Shown here piece by piece: positions 12,191 through 23,400 of a stretch of DNA of 64,000 nucleotides (positions are counted from its first letter, which is position 1; each line of letters starts with the position of its first letter). This DNA is from Symsagittifera roscoffensis (lineage: Eukaryota; Xenacoelomorpha; Acoela; Convolutidae): assembly GCF_963678635.1 (NCBI RefSeq), contig NC_087066.1:17731275-17795274 (forward strand). Reading direction: 5' to 3'. A program made the position numbers and the translations under genes. The notes under the pieces are model-generated. The model ran no database searches. It saw only the letters and a list, made by a program, of their open reading frames with translations, and had not been told where the DNA came from.

Positions 12191-12949
12191 TTACTGGTTT
12201 TCCTCCTGCTCGTCCTGAGCGTTGTCGGAAGTCCACAGAGTCAAGTTGTCTCGCAACAACTGCATGATGAGTGTCGAGTCCTTGTAACTGTCTTCCTTCA
12301 AGGTGTCGAGTTCAGCAATAGATTCGTCGAATGCTTTCTTTGCCAATTCGCAGGCCTCTTTGGGCTCATTCAGGATTTCGTAGTAGAAGACTGAGAAGTT
12401 CAGTGCCAAACCCAGGCGGATTGGGTGAGTTGAGGGCAAAGTGTTTGCAGCTTCAGTAGCCTTCTCATATGCCTTTCTGGCGGGAGTAGTAGTAGATTCG
12501 GCATCCTCGCTCTTGACCTCAGCCAAGTATCGGTAGTAGTCACCCTTCATCTTAAGGTAGAACACCAAGCTCTCTGTACCCTTCGAGTCCTCATTTTTCT
12601 TCTGCTCGGTCTCAGAGTTGGGAATGAGGAACTTATCAAGCAAGCCAAGAACTTCGTTGCAGATATCCTTCAGCTCACCCTCAATTTTTTCTCGGTATTC
12701 CTTGGCTAGGTCCGTTTTTTTCTGATCAGCGGTGTGCTTTTGTTCAATGCTGCTGATAACCCTCCATGACGCCCTTCGAGAACCAACAACATTCTTGTAA
12801 GCAACTGACAAAAGATTCCTCTCGTCAGTAGAAAGAAGCTCACTCTCACCTAGCAGCTCAGTCACCTTCTTCATAGATTCTGCCATGTCATCGTATCTCT
12901 CGGCCTGCTCGGCGATCTTCGCTTTCTGGACAAGTTCTTCGCGAGACAT
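12191..12949 (-). CDS. 14-3-3 protein (phosphoserine/threonine-binding adaptor)
   Basis: A complete 252-residue single-exon frame (ATG at 12949) encodes a dimeric 14-3-3 adaptor, which binds phosphorylated client proteins in the cytosol and nucleus. Visible signatures are the N-terminal dimer helix [19 protein letters not shown], the first 14-3-3 signature ([19 protein letters not shown], carrying the phosphate-contacting Lys and Arg), [15 protein letters not shown] with the Arg-Tyr pair, [13 protein letters not shown] with the client-contacting Asn, and the second signature [19 protein letters not shown]. The acidic tail (AQDEQEENQ) is usual. The loop after FLIPNS is about 10 residues longer than in typical animal isoforms (acidic/lysine-rich). 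A T-rich acceptor-like site (TTTTTTTAG, AG at 12989-12988) lies 38 nt before the ATG. The isoform class cannot be assigned. The LTR of element A starts 521 bp upstream in the opposite orientation. Confidence 0.97.
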   Translation of the reverse strand: MSREELVQKAKIAEQAERYDDMAESMKKVTELLGESELLSTDERNLLSVAYKNVVGSRRASWRVISSIEQKHTADQKKTDLAKEYREKIEGELKDICNEVLGLLDKFLIPNSETEQKKNEDSKGTESLVFYLKMKGDYYRYLAEVKSEDAESTTTPARKAYEKATEAANTLPSTHPIRLGLALNFSVFYYEILNEPKEACELAKKAFDESIAELDTLKEDSYKDSTLIMQLLRDNLTLWTSDNAQDEQEENQ

Positions 12950-13464
12950 AATGAGAATGTTAAGATGTTACGAACGAGCAAAGATTCTAAAAAAATGAGG
13001 TACAGATAAACCCATGAATAGCATTTTTCGCGCGTCCTGTCTAGTTGAATTAATTTGAAGCTAGCAAAAACAAAGTTCAACACAGAGCTATGTTTTTTTT
13101 CTATTTTTCTTTTTTTTAAATCTTTTTTTCTCTCTTTTTTTAAAGGTAATCAGAAGGTCAAAAGTATCATAGTAACCGAGGTTACAGTCATGAGTCTCTT
13201 CATCATGTATTCCAGTCAAAATCCTTGGAATTTTCTAGATATGGAAGTGATAATGATAAAAGAAGATGACAAGTGTTTAAGTCCTTTTCAATTAAAATCG
13301 ATACGGGTTACGTTTCTTCAATAAGAACACGCAACTCGACACGAGATAAAAATTTCTGAATCTGGATGGCTACTTTCTGTTTTTTCTAGAGCGAATACTA
13401 CTATGACATAGACTAGCAAAGTCAGACTGAAACGAAAGTAGCCAACCTTTGGGTGCTCGTTAAT
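12950..13464. other. 14-3-3 upstream region up to the element A insertion site
   Basis: This interval should hold the 5' UTR and promoter of the minus-strand 14-3-3 gene. Visible features are a TTTTTTTAG acceptor-like site (minus strand, ending 12988), a long pyrimidine tract on the plus strand (about 13091-13146) and a roughly 60-bp unit (13189-13247) that recurs beyond the other end of element A (38048-38106). No coding sequence seen. Confidence 0.5.
13189..13247. repeat. Repeat flanking element A, left copy
   Basis: About 60 bp containing CCAGTCAAAATCCT and AGATATGGAAG. A similar, diverged copy in the same orientation lies at 38048-38106, on the other side of element A. Confidence 0.6.
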
Positions 13465-13469
13465 AAGTG
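13465..13469. repeat. Target-site duplication AAGTG, left copy
   Basis: AAGTG directly precedes the TG of the 5' LTR. The same five bases follow the CA of the 3' LTR at 37901-37905. A 5-bp duplication is usual for Ty3/gypsy integrases and fixes both ends of the element. Confidence 0.9.
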
Positions 13470-14353
13470 TGCCATTCCGCCGGATGACACAGTATAACCT
13501 TCCCGCGACGGAAAAAAAAGTGACTAAAGGCCTTACGAACAGAAAAGTGTTGCGACGGAGGGTCAGAATGTTCTGGAATTTTTATTTTTAAAATTTCGAT
13601 TTGAAGGAGAACATTTCTGAGAAATAGAAAAAAGACGGCCATTTTGAATAAAATAGAGAAAAATCAGAACGACGCCATATTTTGTGACGAACGGTTGTAT
13701 CCGAGAAGAGAAAATTACGGAGCCTCTTATCGTGGCAATAACACACGATAAGGACCTTAGTGACGGATATTTGTGGAGACGGAGGCTTCAGTGGGGGGAA
13801 GAGAAATACCACGGAACCCTCCCGGGACACGAAATATAGGAGATAAGAGTGTTGTCTCAAGAAAATCACGGGAGCGGAGGCTTGGTCCCCCAGAGACTGT
13901 TATATGTGAAGGGACTGTGTAAACTAGCCATAACAGTTGCTGTAATGTCCTAGATCTGAATTAAACACCGTTATTATTTAATATTTCAGAGCATGAGTAG
14001 ATAGAGAAAGGAAAAGGTCAATCCATCTCCAATGGATTTAATATAAAACTGTCACACAAAAACATATAGAAATAGGTGGTTCGAGCCGTGTTTTTAATGA
14101 CAATCACGTAGTCTGAGGATCCGAGACTCAGCTATGTGGTTGTGTTCGCATGCAAACGAAAGCTGATCAAAAGTCGTTTGACTGATGGCCTAAAAATAGT
14201 AACTTTTTACTTTGCCCTAGACAGACCAGAAAATCAACTGGCAAGGTCGAGACGGTGAAAAACGAGTGGAATTAAGGTAACTGACGCCTGCCAGTCGTCA
14301 ATAGGTACTTTTTCTACGCTCCGTCGCTGTGTGATATTTGGGCGAATGTTACA
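13470..14353 (+). repeat. Element A 5' LTR
   Basis: 884 bp, starting TGCCATTCC and ending GCGAATGTTACA, matching the 3' LTR throughout by eye. It should contain the promoter, transcription start and polyadenylation signal. A TATA/poly(A)-like stretch (TTTAATATAAAAC) lies at about 14037-14050. The last 337 bp are related to the last 337 bp of the element B LTR (shared landmark ATCCATCT...AATGGAT). Small open frames inside it are identical in both LTRs merely because the LTRs are. Confidence 0.95.
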
Positions 14354-14365
14354 TAGACGTTTTTA

Positions 14366-14382
14366 TGGCGCTCCTGGGTGGG
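14366..14382 (+). other. Primer-binding site, tRNA-Asn-like
   Basis: TGGCGCTCCTGGGTGGG begins 12 nt after the 5' LTR. TGG pairs with a tRNA CCA end, and the rest complements ...CCCACCCAGGAGCG, the expected T-arm/acceptor 3' side of an animal tRNA-Asn with an acceptor variant. The same TGGCGCTCCTGGGTG occurs 11 nt inside element B's 5' LTR (61032-61046, minus strand). Conservation between otherwise diverged elements supports a priming role. The tRNA identity is inferred. Confidence 0.8.
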
Positions 14383-15579
14383 CCTGTTAAAGGCATGAAA
14401 CCATCATGATCAGCAAGCGTTTCAGCGACGTACCCTCCGCTCCGGGCGTATGCCCGAGTTAGAGGCCTTAATGACCGTTTTCGTACTAGGGGGAAGGTGC
14501 GTACCCCTCCGTCTAGTACGATTTAGCTTTTTAACTTAGTTAACACCGAAAATTCCGGGGGTCGGAGGGTTAGGTGGGAAATCTAGAGCCCGCTTGTCCT
14601 GAGGTCCCAGGACCAAAAACAATTAAAGAGAAAGCGTAAAACCAAACAAAAAATAGTGTATAACCAAGAAAAAGCCAAAAATAATTATTTAAAAACAAAA
14701 AAAGTACAAAAAACAGTAAAAAATCCAAAAAAGACCAAAAACAGTAAAAAAACATAAAGTGACAGTTTATATGTTATTTCCGGACGAGATGTGATCTGAC
14801 CTTCCTATTTGTTGTTGTTTCAGATTGATTTATATCGTTTCTGATAGAGAGATTGTGTGTTTTGGTGAAGGGTTGGGTACCCTCCCTCGAGTGTAATTTG
14901 AGTGTTTAAGCACGTTAATGGTGATTTTGCCGGTGACCGGAGGGTAGAGTGGCAGGCTGATCAACGTGTTCCACACTCAACAGGGACATCAAGGACAACA
15001 TCCGCAACGACTGTTGGGTATCGTTGAAGCAATTTTAGTATCGTTCGGGTACTATTTCCTTAAAACTTAAGTGGTGGGGGGCACGATTGGCGCGGTCCGA
15101 TTGTACCCTCCATCGATTACAAATTTCCGAGTTAAGGGTCTTAATTCGAATATTTTGGTGCAAAGGAGGGTATAGTACTATTTATTAACGACTATTTATA
15201 GATTATTGTCCTTACTATATATTACTTATCTCCTATTTAGACCCAAGAAACACCCATTTTTGTCGAAAATTACCAATTTTCGACCAAACTGTAGACCCCC
15301 AAATTTTCGGATATCCGAGCTTTTCCGATAGGCAAAAAGCTTTCATATAGAGAGTAGCCACGTAGTTCGATCCCCTTTATTAAAGAAACCGCGTGAGCAA
15401 AGATTCAGTAGAAGTTAGGAAAACGAGAATTTTTCGACCAAAATTTTGATAATTTTCTGTATTTTGTCAATCTGTTTTGGGGATCGATTTTTTGAGTTTT
15501 TAGAGTTAGAGCAATAAAATTTTTTGCGTTAGGAGCGTGCTAGCATAACGTGCTCGGTTACTAGAGAAATTTTTGGGTA

Positions 15580-16520
15580 ACCCTCCGAGTAGCTCCGTGG
15601 ATAGAGCTAACGACTTAAGGTTTGGAAAAGGAAGGAATCGGAGGGTCCAAATTTGATAGTTTTTGGCCAAATTTTTGTTTCTAAACCAATTTTGGTCCGG
15701 TTTTTTGCATTATTCCAGTGCCGTACAGGGCTACTACGCTCATTTCAAGTATTTTTAGGCACTTTCGACCGGAATTGCGAAAAAAGTCTTTCAGATCCTA
15801 CACAGGTGGTGAAAAAGGCCATTTTGACGAACGCGTTGTTGGCGATTTCTCAAAGACTAGTTATCCGATCGGGATAATTTTGGTACCATAAGTCGACGTT
15901 TTTGACCACTTTTCCGAATCGCAACCGTTTTTGGGTTGATTATTTCGGAAAAGAAAAATTTTTTAGAATTTGTTGGTTCGGAGGGTCCAAGTAACGGGCA
16001 ACCCTCCGAGCGGCAGAAAATTTTATCAAAACATCTTTTTATTCAACTGGGAAGGTTGACCGTGTCAGCCAACCTAGTCTTAAGTCAGGTAGACCGCTTT
16101 CAGAGGCTTTACTGCGGTGATTTAACCCTTTTTCTTGATTTTAGGGGGAACCCTCCGAAGTGACCCTCCGGAGTCAGCTAAACCCTTTAGCAACCCTCCT
16201 TAGTGGAAAATTTCCACGAGATCACCCTAAGAAGTTGAAACAGCTCCCCCTAGAACCCTTAGCTTATTTTGACGCTTTTTGAAGCTAGTAGGAGAACCTT
16301 CCAAGTGAGATCAGAAAATTTGAAAATTTTGGAGGTACCCTCCGAAGTGACCCTCCGGAGCGTATTAAGCATCTTATTGACCCTCCTTAGTAAATTTAAG
16401 GGGACCCTCCGAAGTAACTTGGGTGATTAAGATACCCTCCTAAGTAACTTGAGTGATTGAGGTACCCTCCGAGGTAACCCTCCGGAGTGTCTTAAACCTT
16501 CTAGCGACCCTCCTTGTAAG
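15580..16520 (+). repeat. Array of CCCTCCG motifs in the element A leader
   Basis: Irregularly spaced copies of ACCCTCCGAAGT, ACCCTCCGGAGT and ACCCTCCTTAGT, densest from 16147 to 16515. Many contain the self-complementary CTCCGGAG. Adjacent copies often come in the order CCGAAG, CCGGAG, CCTTAG, suggesting amplification of a three-part unit of roughly 150-200 bp. GGAGGGT on the same strand (for example near 15643 and 15977) gives complementary partners for pairing. Confidence 0.75.
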
Positions 16521-16721
16521 AGACTTGAGTAAACCTTCTGTGGCAATTTGGGAAACGGAAAATATCCATTTAATTAGGATCATATTAGGATATTAGGCGT
16601 GCTTATCAGGATCATAAGAATCCATTCTGACCCGGAAATTCGTGATCAACTTTGGATTCTATATTGGGTGTATTAGAAGTACCCGAACAAAATTTTTTTT
16701 TGATTGTGATTTTGGTTGAGT

Positions 16722-17090
16722 GGTTGCCTTGAGCTACTTAATAGGAAAGTTCGGGCAATCCGGGAACAAATAAAGGAAGACCTCGGTGGGTGTATTAAGC
16801 AAATACACACCCACTTGAGAAGAAGAATTGTTCCCTACTCTCGTGCACTTGGAGCAGTCCGAGTGTGGGAGAGCTTTTTCATAGATTTGACGAATTTTCG
16901 ACCAAGAGGTTGCCTTGAGCTACTTAGTAGGACAGCTCGGGCAATCGCAGGACACCTAAAAGAAGACCTCAGTGGGTGTATTAGGCAAATACACACCCAC
17001 TTGAGAAGACTGTGTCCTGGGCTTCGTTCTTTCGGATCGTTCCGATTGGGGGAAGTCTTTTTCTTTAAGACTAAGTTTTATTTATCTATT
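16722..17090 (+). repeat. 186-bp tandem duplication with hairpins, element A leader
   Basis: Two units (16722-16907 and 16908 to about 17090) each begin GGTTGCCTTGAGCTACTTA. Each contains a near-perfect hairpin, GTGGGTGTATT ... AATACACACCCAC, at 16786-16814 and 16972-17000. The unit is a multiple of three, so a 140-codon frame stays open across both, but it lacks an ATG. Conservation is strongest over the hairpin, which suggests an RNA element more than a protein. Confidence 0.75.
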
Positions 17091-17486
17091 TCTGAATCAT
17101 CACTGCTTTTTATCGAAGATTGTTTAATTTTAACAAAGCAGTGACTTGATAAATTGTGTGGCGATAAATTGATACTGACAAAAGGTCGCTGTCACCTGTA
17201 GGATATTCTTATCTGATTATCGATTGTGTTTTGGGTGTCGATTATATCTTGTGGAAACTTAGTGATACTGTTATACTATACAACCGGGTTGAGTTAGCAT
17301 TATATCAATACTGGGTAGACCCTGTGTGTAACTTTAGCTGAGTCACTAATTTAGTCGTGAGAGATCTAAGAGACATTTTGATACTGACGGAATCGAGTAG
17401 GCAGCGTTAAGTGATTTAACTAGATCTTGTTTGTGGTACGTTTGCATTGCCATCAAATTACGAATACTTTCATTTTGTACAAAACT

Positions 17487-20400
17487 ATGCAGCGCAGGGA
17501 CTCGTTAGGATCGACTACTAAAATTCCCAGGCTAAGCAAGGGAAGCACGCGGAAATTTAGAACTAGGCGTAGCCAAACCTCGTTTAGCAGCGCTTCCGAC
17601 GCGTTTGCTGAAGACGAATCGACTAAAGGTCAACCTGATCTTTCAGTGATCGAAATGAGACTAAGGAGCGAGAAAAACTTTGATGGCAATCAAGGGCGGA
17701 GCGCCGAGGCCGAGCCTGCGAGCGAAACGCCGGTGGATCCCTTTGACGAAGGGGAGCGAACGCTCATTCGACCCGACTTTGAGCCAGACGGGGTCCTCGA
17801 ACGAGAGGAAGTCGAGAGGACAGAGGAGACCTCGGAGCGTTCCGAGGTCGAACCTCGGGAGGAGGTGTTGTACAGGGGAATGTCCAAGTCAGAGACTAAG
17901 AGCTATAAATGGAGACGGGAACCTTCACATCTGACAAGTGCACACTCATCCTTGGCCAAACAGAGTAACAACGCGATGATGTCGAGTATGAGTCCGGGTA
18001 AAGAGCAGACGTTCTCGAAGGCCAAGAAGAGTTGGAAGTCCTTGTACGACGAACGCATGGCGTCACTACCAACCGTAGGTTTGACTTCCAGTGATGACTA
18101 CCCGGAGATAACCCATCCGGATGTGAACTTCACACCGTGCCCAAGGAACGAGAAGAGCAGGAAGGCGTCATCAGTCTCGCCGACCAGACCCATGTCAGAT
18201 GGGATAACGATGGGAGCATCATCAACGTTTGACAGACTAATGACGTCAATGCACAAGCAAAAGGACGGTGCGTCATCGAGTACTAGGCTACCGCCGCAGC
18301 TGACCTCGTCTTCTCTGGGGCTAACCCCGCCATTGGGGGCAGCTGGTGACATAAGTGATATGTTCGCTGGTGTGATGAATGGCCTGGATGAATTGAGGCG
18401 AGACATGACTAAGAGGATAGATCAAGTTGACGAGAGAGCTCACCATGGTCGAGAGAATTTGAAAGATGAGCTAACGCACGTGAAGTCGCAGGCGAGGTTT
18501 GATCAGGCTCGATTGATTCGTGACACCGATCAATGCCTGGCCGAGAGCCTGGCACAGGCAAACAAAGAGTCAGAGGAAAGAGAGGCTAGGATGACAAGAG
18601 AGATCGAGCGATTGTTGAATGATCATGATAATACCTACGCCCAAACGATGACTGGCCTGGAAAGGAGGTTGGACGCCAAATCTGACTTGATGATGCGGAA
18701 GCTTGACGCGATCCTGAATGGGAATAGTTGGCAGGAGCATTCCAACTCAAGGGAGCGCTCACGCCATGCGAATGTTGGAGATGGTACGGGCAACAGTGCC
18801 AGAGCCCAGCAAGGCTCGAGAACGAACTACGAACATAGAAACAAGGAGCGGCCAAGGGCAGCCCCGCAGAGGCCTGGCTGGACAAATCCAGTCCCACCGG
18901 AGGCAGATGCCACCCCGGAGACAAGATTGCCAACCGTGCCACAAGTCAGTTCAGTACCAGATCTGACTACAGTCTCACAAGACACAACGATGTATGCCTC
19001 GATGTTTGAGCCTCTGAACAGATCTCTTGAAACATTCATCACCAAGCTCTCGAAGTCAACCGAGAGAGGAGAGAGGTCAAGAAGAACACTGAAAAAGCCA
19101 AAGTCATATAAAGACGAGTCGGACGGCTGCATTGATACTTGGATAGAGGTGATGAAGTTACACTTTGAGGAAGAGAATCTCTCCAAGAAACAAGAGTGCA
19201 GCGCGCTGACGAGCAACTTGGAGGGTACTGCACTAAATTGTGTAATGGCGAAAAGAGCCAATGAGAGGGATAGCGCTCGCAAGATATTCGACATCCTGCT
19301 GAATCGTTTCGGCTCTGGAGTACAAGGGCACCAGGCCATGGTGAAGTTCGAGAAGAGGCGTCAGAGAGATGAAGAATCAATAGATAAATTCTTGGACGAC
19401 CTTGAATTGCTCAGGAGGAGGAGCAACCCGGATGAGAGAATATCCGAACGAAACTTGGCGATCGCTTCGAAGTTCATGGATGGTGTAAGGAGTGAGGAGT
19501 TGAAGACGATGTTGGCCACTCACTTCACCCTGTCGCTTGACCAGGTACCCACGCCCGACGACTTGCGTATGAAGTCACGCGAGTATTTACTGATAAAACC
19601 GAGGGCGCAAAACCGTTACAGCAATTATGGCAACTATAGCGGGACAAACACTGGTGCGAATTCCAGTTGGTACAAACCTCGCGATGACATGGACAAGAGG
19701 AGGTCGTGTGCGAATTGTGGTTCGATGGACCATCACGTTTCTGCGTGTTCTGCATACAAACAGAACATGAAGGCCATAGGCTACTTTCTCGAGGACGCTG
19801 ACGCGACCGACGAGGATCATGAAGAGTACGTGAGAGGGCTCATCATGAAATATGGTCCGAGGTGTTTCTTCTGTAATTTGGAGGGACACTTCAAGTCGGA
19901 TTGTACTCAATTTTGGGACGCAGTAGCGGACGCGAAACATCCCCGCCACGAAGAGGCGCTTTCGGGTGTCAAGGCCAGTCGAGCACGTCTGATGAACGAG
20001 GCTGAATCTCGGAGAAAGGAAACGACACCGAGCACCTTTGCGACCAAAAAGGTTAAGACATGGCCTGACGAGGTGGTAGCCTCGAACCTCGAAGCAGAGT
20101 CGTCTAGTCCACTCAAGGTGGATTACGGCCTGGCGGCAAGGACAGCGCTGCAGAATGTCAAACAGGACCTTGCCACGAAAGAAGTGGAGCAATGGGTAAG
20201 GTCGGAGCTGGAGAGCACAGATCTTCGGGAAAGTCTTAATGTCCTGAGTAAGACGACAAGAGCAGAAGATGAAAAAGAGCCCAAGAAACAGGGACTAAAT
20301 CTGAACGTTATATCTGGCAAGACTTTCGGCATGACGAAGGCAGGGACCAAAATAATGTCTATCATCTCAGTCGCAGGGCACCAGGTGGTCAAGAACCTGA

Positions 20401-23400
20401 GCGAGCCATCCGAGATTACACTGGTCCACCTGGACATCTATGCCGACTACCTGAAGGAGAAGGATCCCAAACTGGACTCCAGGGCAGTGCGAGCGCTGCT
20501 CACAACGGGAGGTCCGAGGCTGATGAAAGTGGACGGACATTATATCGATGTCCATGGCCCTTACCCGATTCTGATGAACGTGGATGGCATCAATATCTAC
20601 ACGAAAGCTCACATAACTGATGCGAACGATCAGGTTGGCCGGATATACATTGGTCAAGAGGAACTGAAGGTCAGACGAATCGGACACAACGCGATGCTCG
20701 AGCAAGATGCTGTGCATATTGGTTGCGAGGCAGATCTGGCCGCACACGTTCTGGACGTGCAAGGCAGACAGCTTTCAGTAAAGGGACTGCTAGACACGGG
20801 AGCAGTAGTCAGTGTCATGCCAGTCAAAACTTGGACCGACATGGGTTTTGAGAGGTCGGATCTCATACCGACAAACATCAGGTTGGCAGCTGCCAATCGG
20901 GGAGCGATCTATGTCACCGGGCGAACCCCGATCATCTCACTGCAGCTCGGAGGGAGACATCTTTGGATGAGCTTCCTAGTAGTAGAGAATTTGGACGAAT
21001 CCGACCAGTTCATCCTAGGAAGGGATTTCGTTCGCAACTTTGACGTCACGATAGATCTCAATGACGGATTGATTAGGATCAGGGATCCTGAAAGAAAGTA
21101 TGAGAAAAGACCCCTTAATAAGATCTTAATTAATCAGGCCAAGGTGCCGATTTTTCTGGATCGAAAAGTTAGATTAAAACCGAACCAAGCCGTAATAGCA
21201 ACGTTTAGGATGAGGAACTTGAATGAACTCAGCAATGACAGACAGGTGTGTCTGGTACCAAATCCAAACAGTAAAAGCTCGGCTATTTTAGGAAGAAGCT
21301 TCTCGCTCACTCAGAGCGGACTGTGTGTGAGTGTGTTATTGAACACAGAGGCAACAACAGTGACAATACAGAGGGGAAAGAAACTTGGCTACGCTTTGCC
21401 TCTGAACACAGACTTTCTGAGTGTGGAGAACTTGAAGAAGTTTGATGTAACTAAGTGTCCATTACATGCGAACCAAGAATGTATAATGAAAAGAGTAATT
21501 GAATTGAAATCTTCTAGGAAATTGTTTTCAATGAAGTCGGAAACAGATGATGGGCTGTCTAGTTGTTCCAACTTTCCTGAGAGACCGACGGAAGCAGAGT
21601 TAGCAGCGAATAGGCCTGTCCTACCTGAGATAGAGCATCTGAAGGGTAAAATATCCGACAAGGAACTAGATTCGCTCAGGGCGGTGCTAAATCGGAACGC
21701 AGACGTTTTTTCGAAACATAAGGCCGACATAGGTTGTTGCAATTTTGTAGAGCACGAGATTGAGATAGAAGAGGGCTCGGTACCTCATAGGGAAGGGGCG
21801 AGAAGAATGACCCCAAACAAGTCAGAAGCGTGTAGGAAGGAAATCGAGATGTTAATGGAGTACGACATGATCGAGCCGTCGAAGTCCCCATGGGCTTGTG
21901 GCGTGGTCATGGCAAAAAAGAAAGGGGGACAACTCAGATTTTGTTGCGATTTCCGTTATCTGAACGCAGTGACTATAAAGGACGCATATCCGATTCCCCG
22001 CATCGATGAGAGCCTATCCAAGCTGGGAGACGCCAAGTTCTTCACAACGTTGGATTTGGGCTCAGCATTCTGGCAAGTGCCGCTCAGAAAGCAAGATCGA
22101 GAGAAAACAGGTTTCGCTTGTGAGCTGGGACTGTTCCACTGGAAGAGGATGCCATTCGGATTGTGCAACGCGACAGCCACATTCCAGCGACTGATGGCTC
22201 AGGCACTCACGAGCGTTACTAAGAAGTATGGGAATCTCATCATGTGTTATGTCGATGATGTAGTGATCGCGACACCAACCTTGGAAGACCACATCGAAAG
22301 GTTGGAAGAGGTGTTTTCTTGCATGAAGCAGGCGGGTCTGAAATGCAAACCCTCTAAGTGCGAAATCCTCAAAGATTCCATAAAGTATCTGGGCCGCCTG
22401 GTTGACAAACATGGAGTGAGACCAGATCCCGAAGCGGTTGAAGCGGTGCTGACCTGGAAGGCACCTAAAACAGATACACAGTTGATGAGTTTTCTGGGAT
22501 TCGCCAATTATTATCGCGAGTTCATCAAGGGGTATGCTGACAAAATATACCCCATGCAGAAGTTGATGAGAAATAAGGGCAAAAAGTTCACCTGGACTGA
22601 TGAGGCACAAGTCTCATTTGAAAACATCAAACGCGAACTTTGCGAGGCACCGGTCCTCGGCATGCCAACGGAGAAGGGGATGTTCGTGCTGGACACGGAT
22701 GCATCAGTGGTTGCGATATCAGGCATACTTCACCAAGAGCAGGAGTGGAACGGGAGAACGGTTCTTCGTCCGATAGCTTATGGAAGTAAAGTCCTGAGTG
22801 ACACTGAGATGAAGTACGGCGCACCAAAAGCGGAGATGTTTGCTGTGATCACGTTTGTGGAAAAGTACAGGGCCTACTTGGGGAGTGCTCCCTTCAAGTT
22901 GCGTGTGGACAATCGTGCCCTTGCCTGGCTGAAAACCTATTCGATGGACCAGAGCTACATTGGTCGTTGGATCGTGCGCTTGGATGGATACCACATGATC
23001 ATAGAGCACCGTACCCGTGACAAGCACCAGAACGCAGATAGCCTCAGCAAAAAGACAGAATTTTATGAGCGCCTCGAAGAGAAGCAAGTTAACCAATCAG
23101 AGATCAAAGACGGGTTTTCCTTTCTGGACAAAGAAACCTATGATGAGCTGCCACTTACTAGGTGGTTAGACAAATCAGGACATCCTATACCTGGACACCC
23201 TGACCTTCCAGTGGAGACGGCTGCGGAGATAAAGCTTTTAGCCAGAGGCGAACCCGTTCCGTTGGATCTGCTAGTCCGATCCAACTTGGTACAGCAAGAA
23301 CTGACCAGGCTGGGTATAAACAGCATCGCTTTATTGAATAAGACGGTGAACGTGGCGCCGGACGTCATGGGAAAACTCCGTGACTTGTTGGATAGGGAAG

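Larger units (their letters stand above)
14354..17486 (+). other. Element A 5' leader, 3.1 kb, repeat-rich
   Basis: Between the 5' LTR and the Gag-Pol ATG lie more than 3 kb without a convincing gene. It contains the primer-binding site, a strong inverted repeat at 14482-14520 (CGTACTAG ... CTAGTACG enclosing G-rich and C-rich arms), a region with many CCCTCCG/GGAGGGT motifs (about 15580-16520) and a 186-bp tandem duplication with a hairpin in each unit (16722 to about 17090). The leader should carry packaging and dimerisation signals and probably a splice donor. None is identifiable with certainty. Confidence 0.7.

Noticed and set aside
13588-13869. 93-codon minus-strand frame duplicated at 37135-37416
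   Set aside because: It lies within the LTRs and is duplicated only because the LTRs are. No protein features.
16716-17144. 142-codon frame made of two 62-residue repeats
   Set aside because: No ATG start; the duplicated unit is a multiple of three, which keeps the frame open, and conservation centres on a hairpin. Kept as a repeat only.
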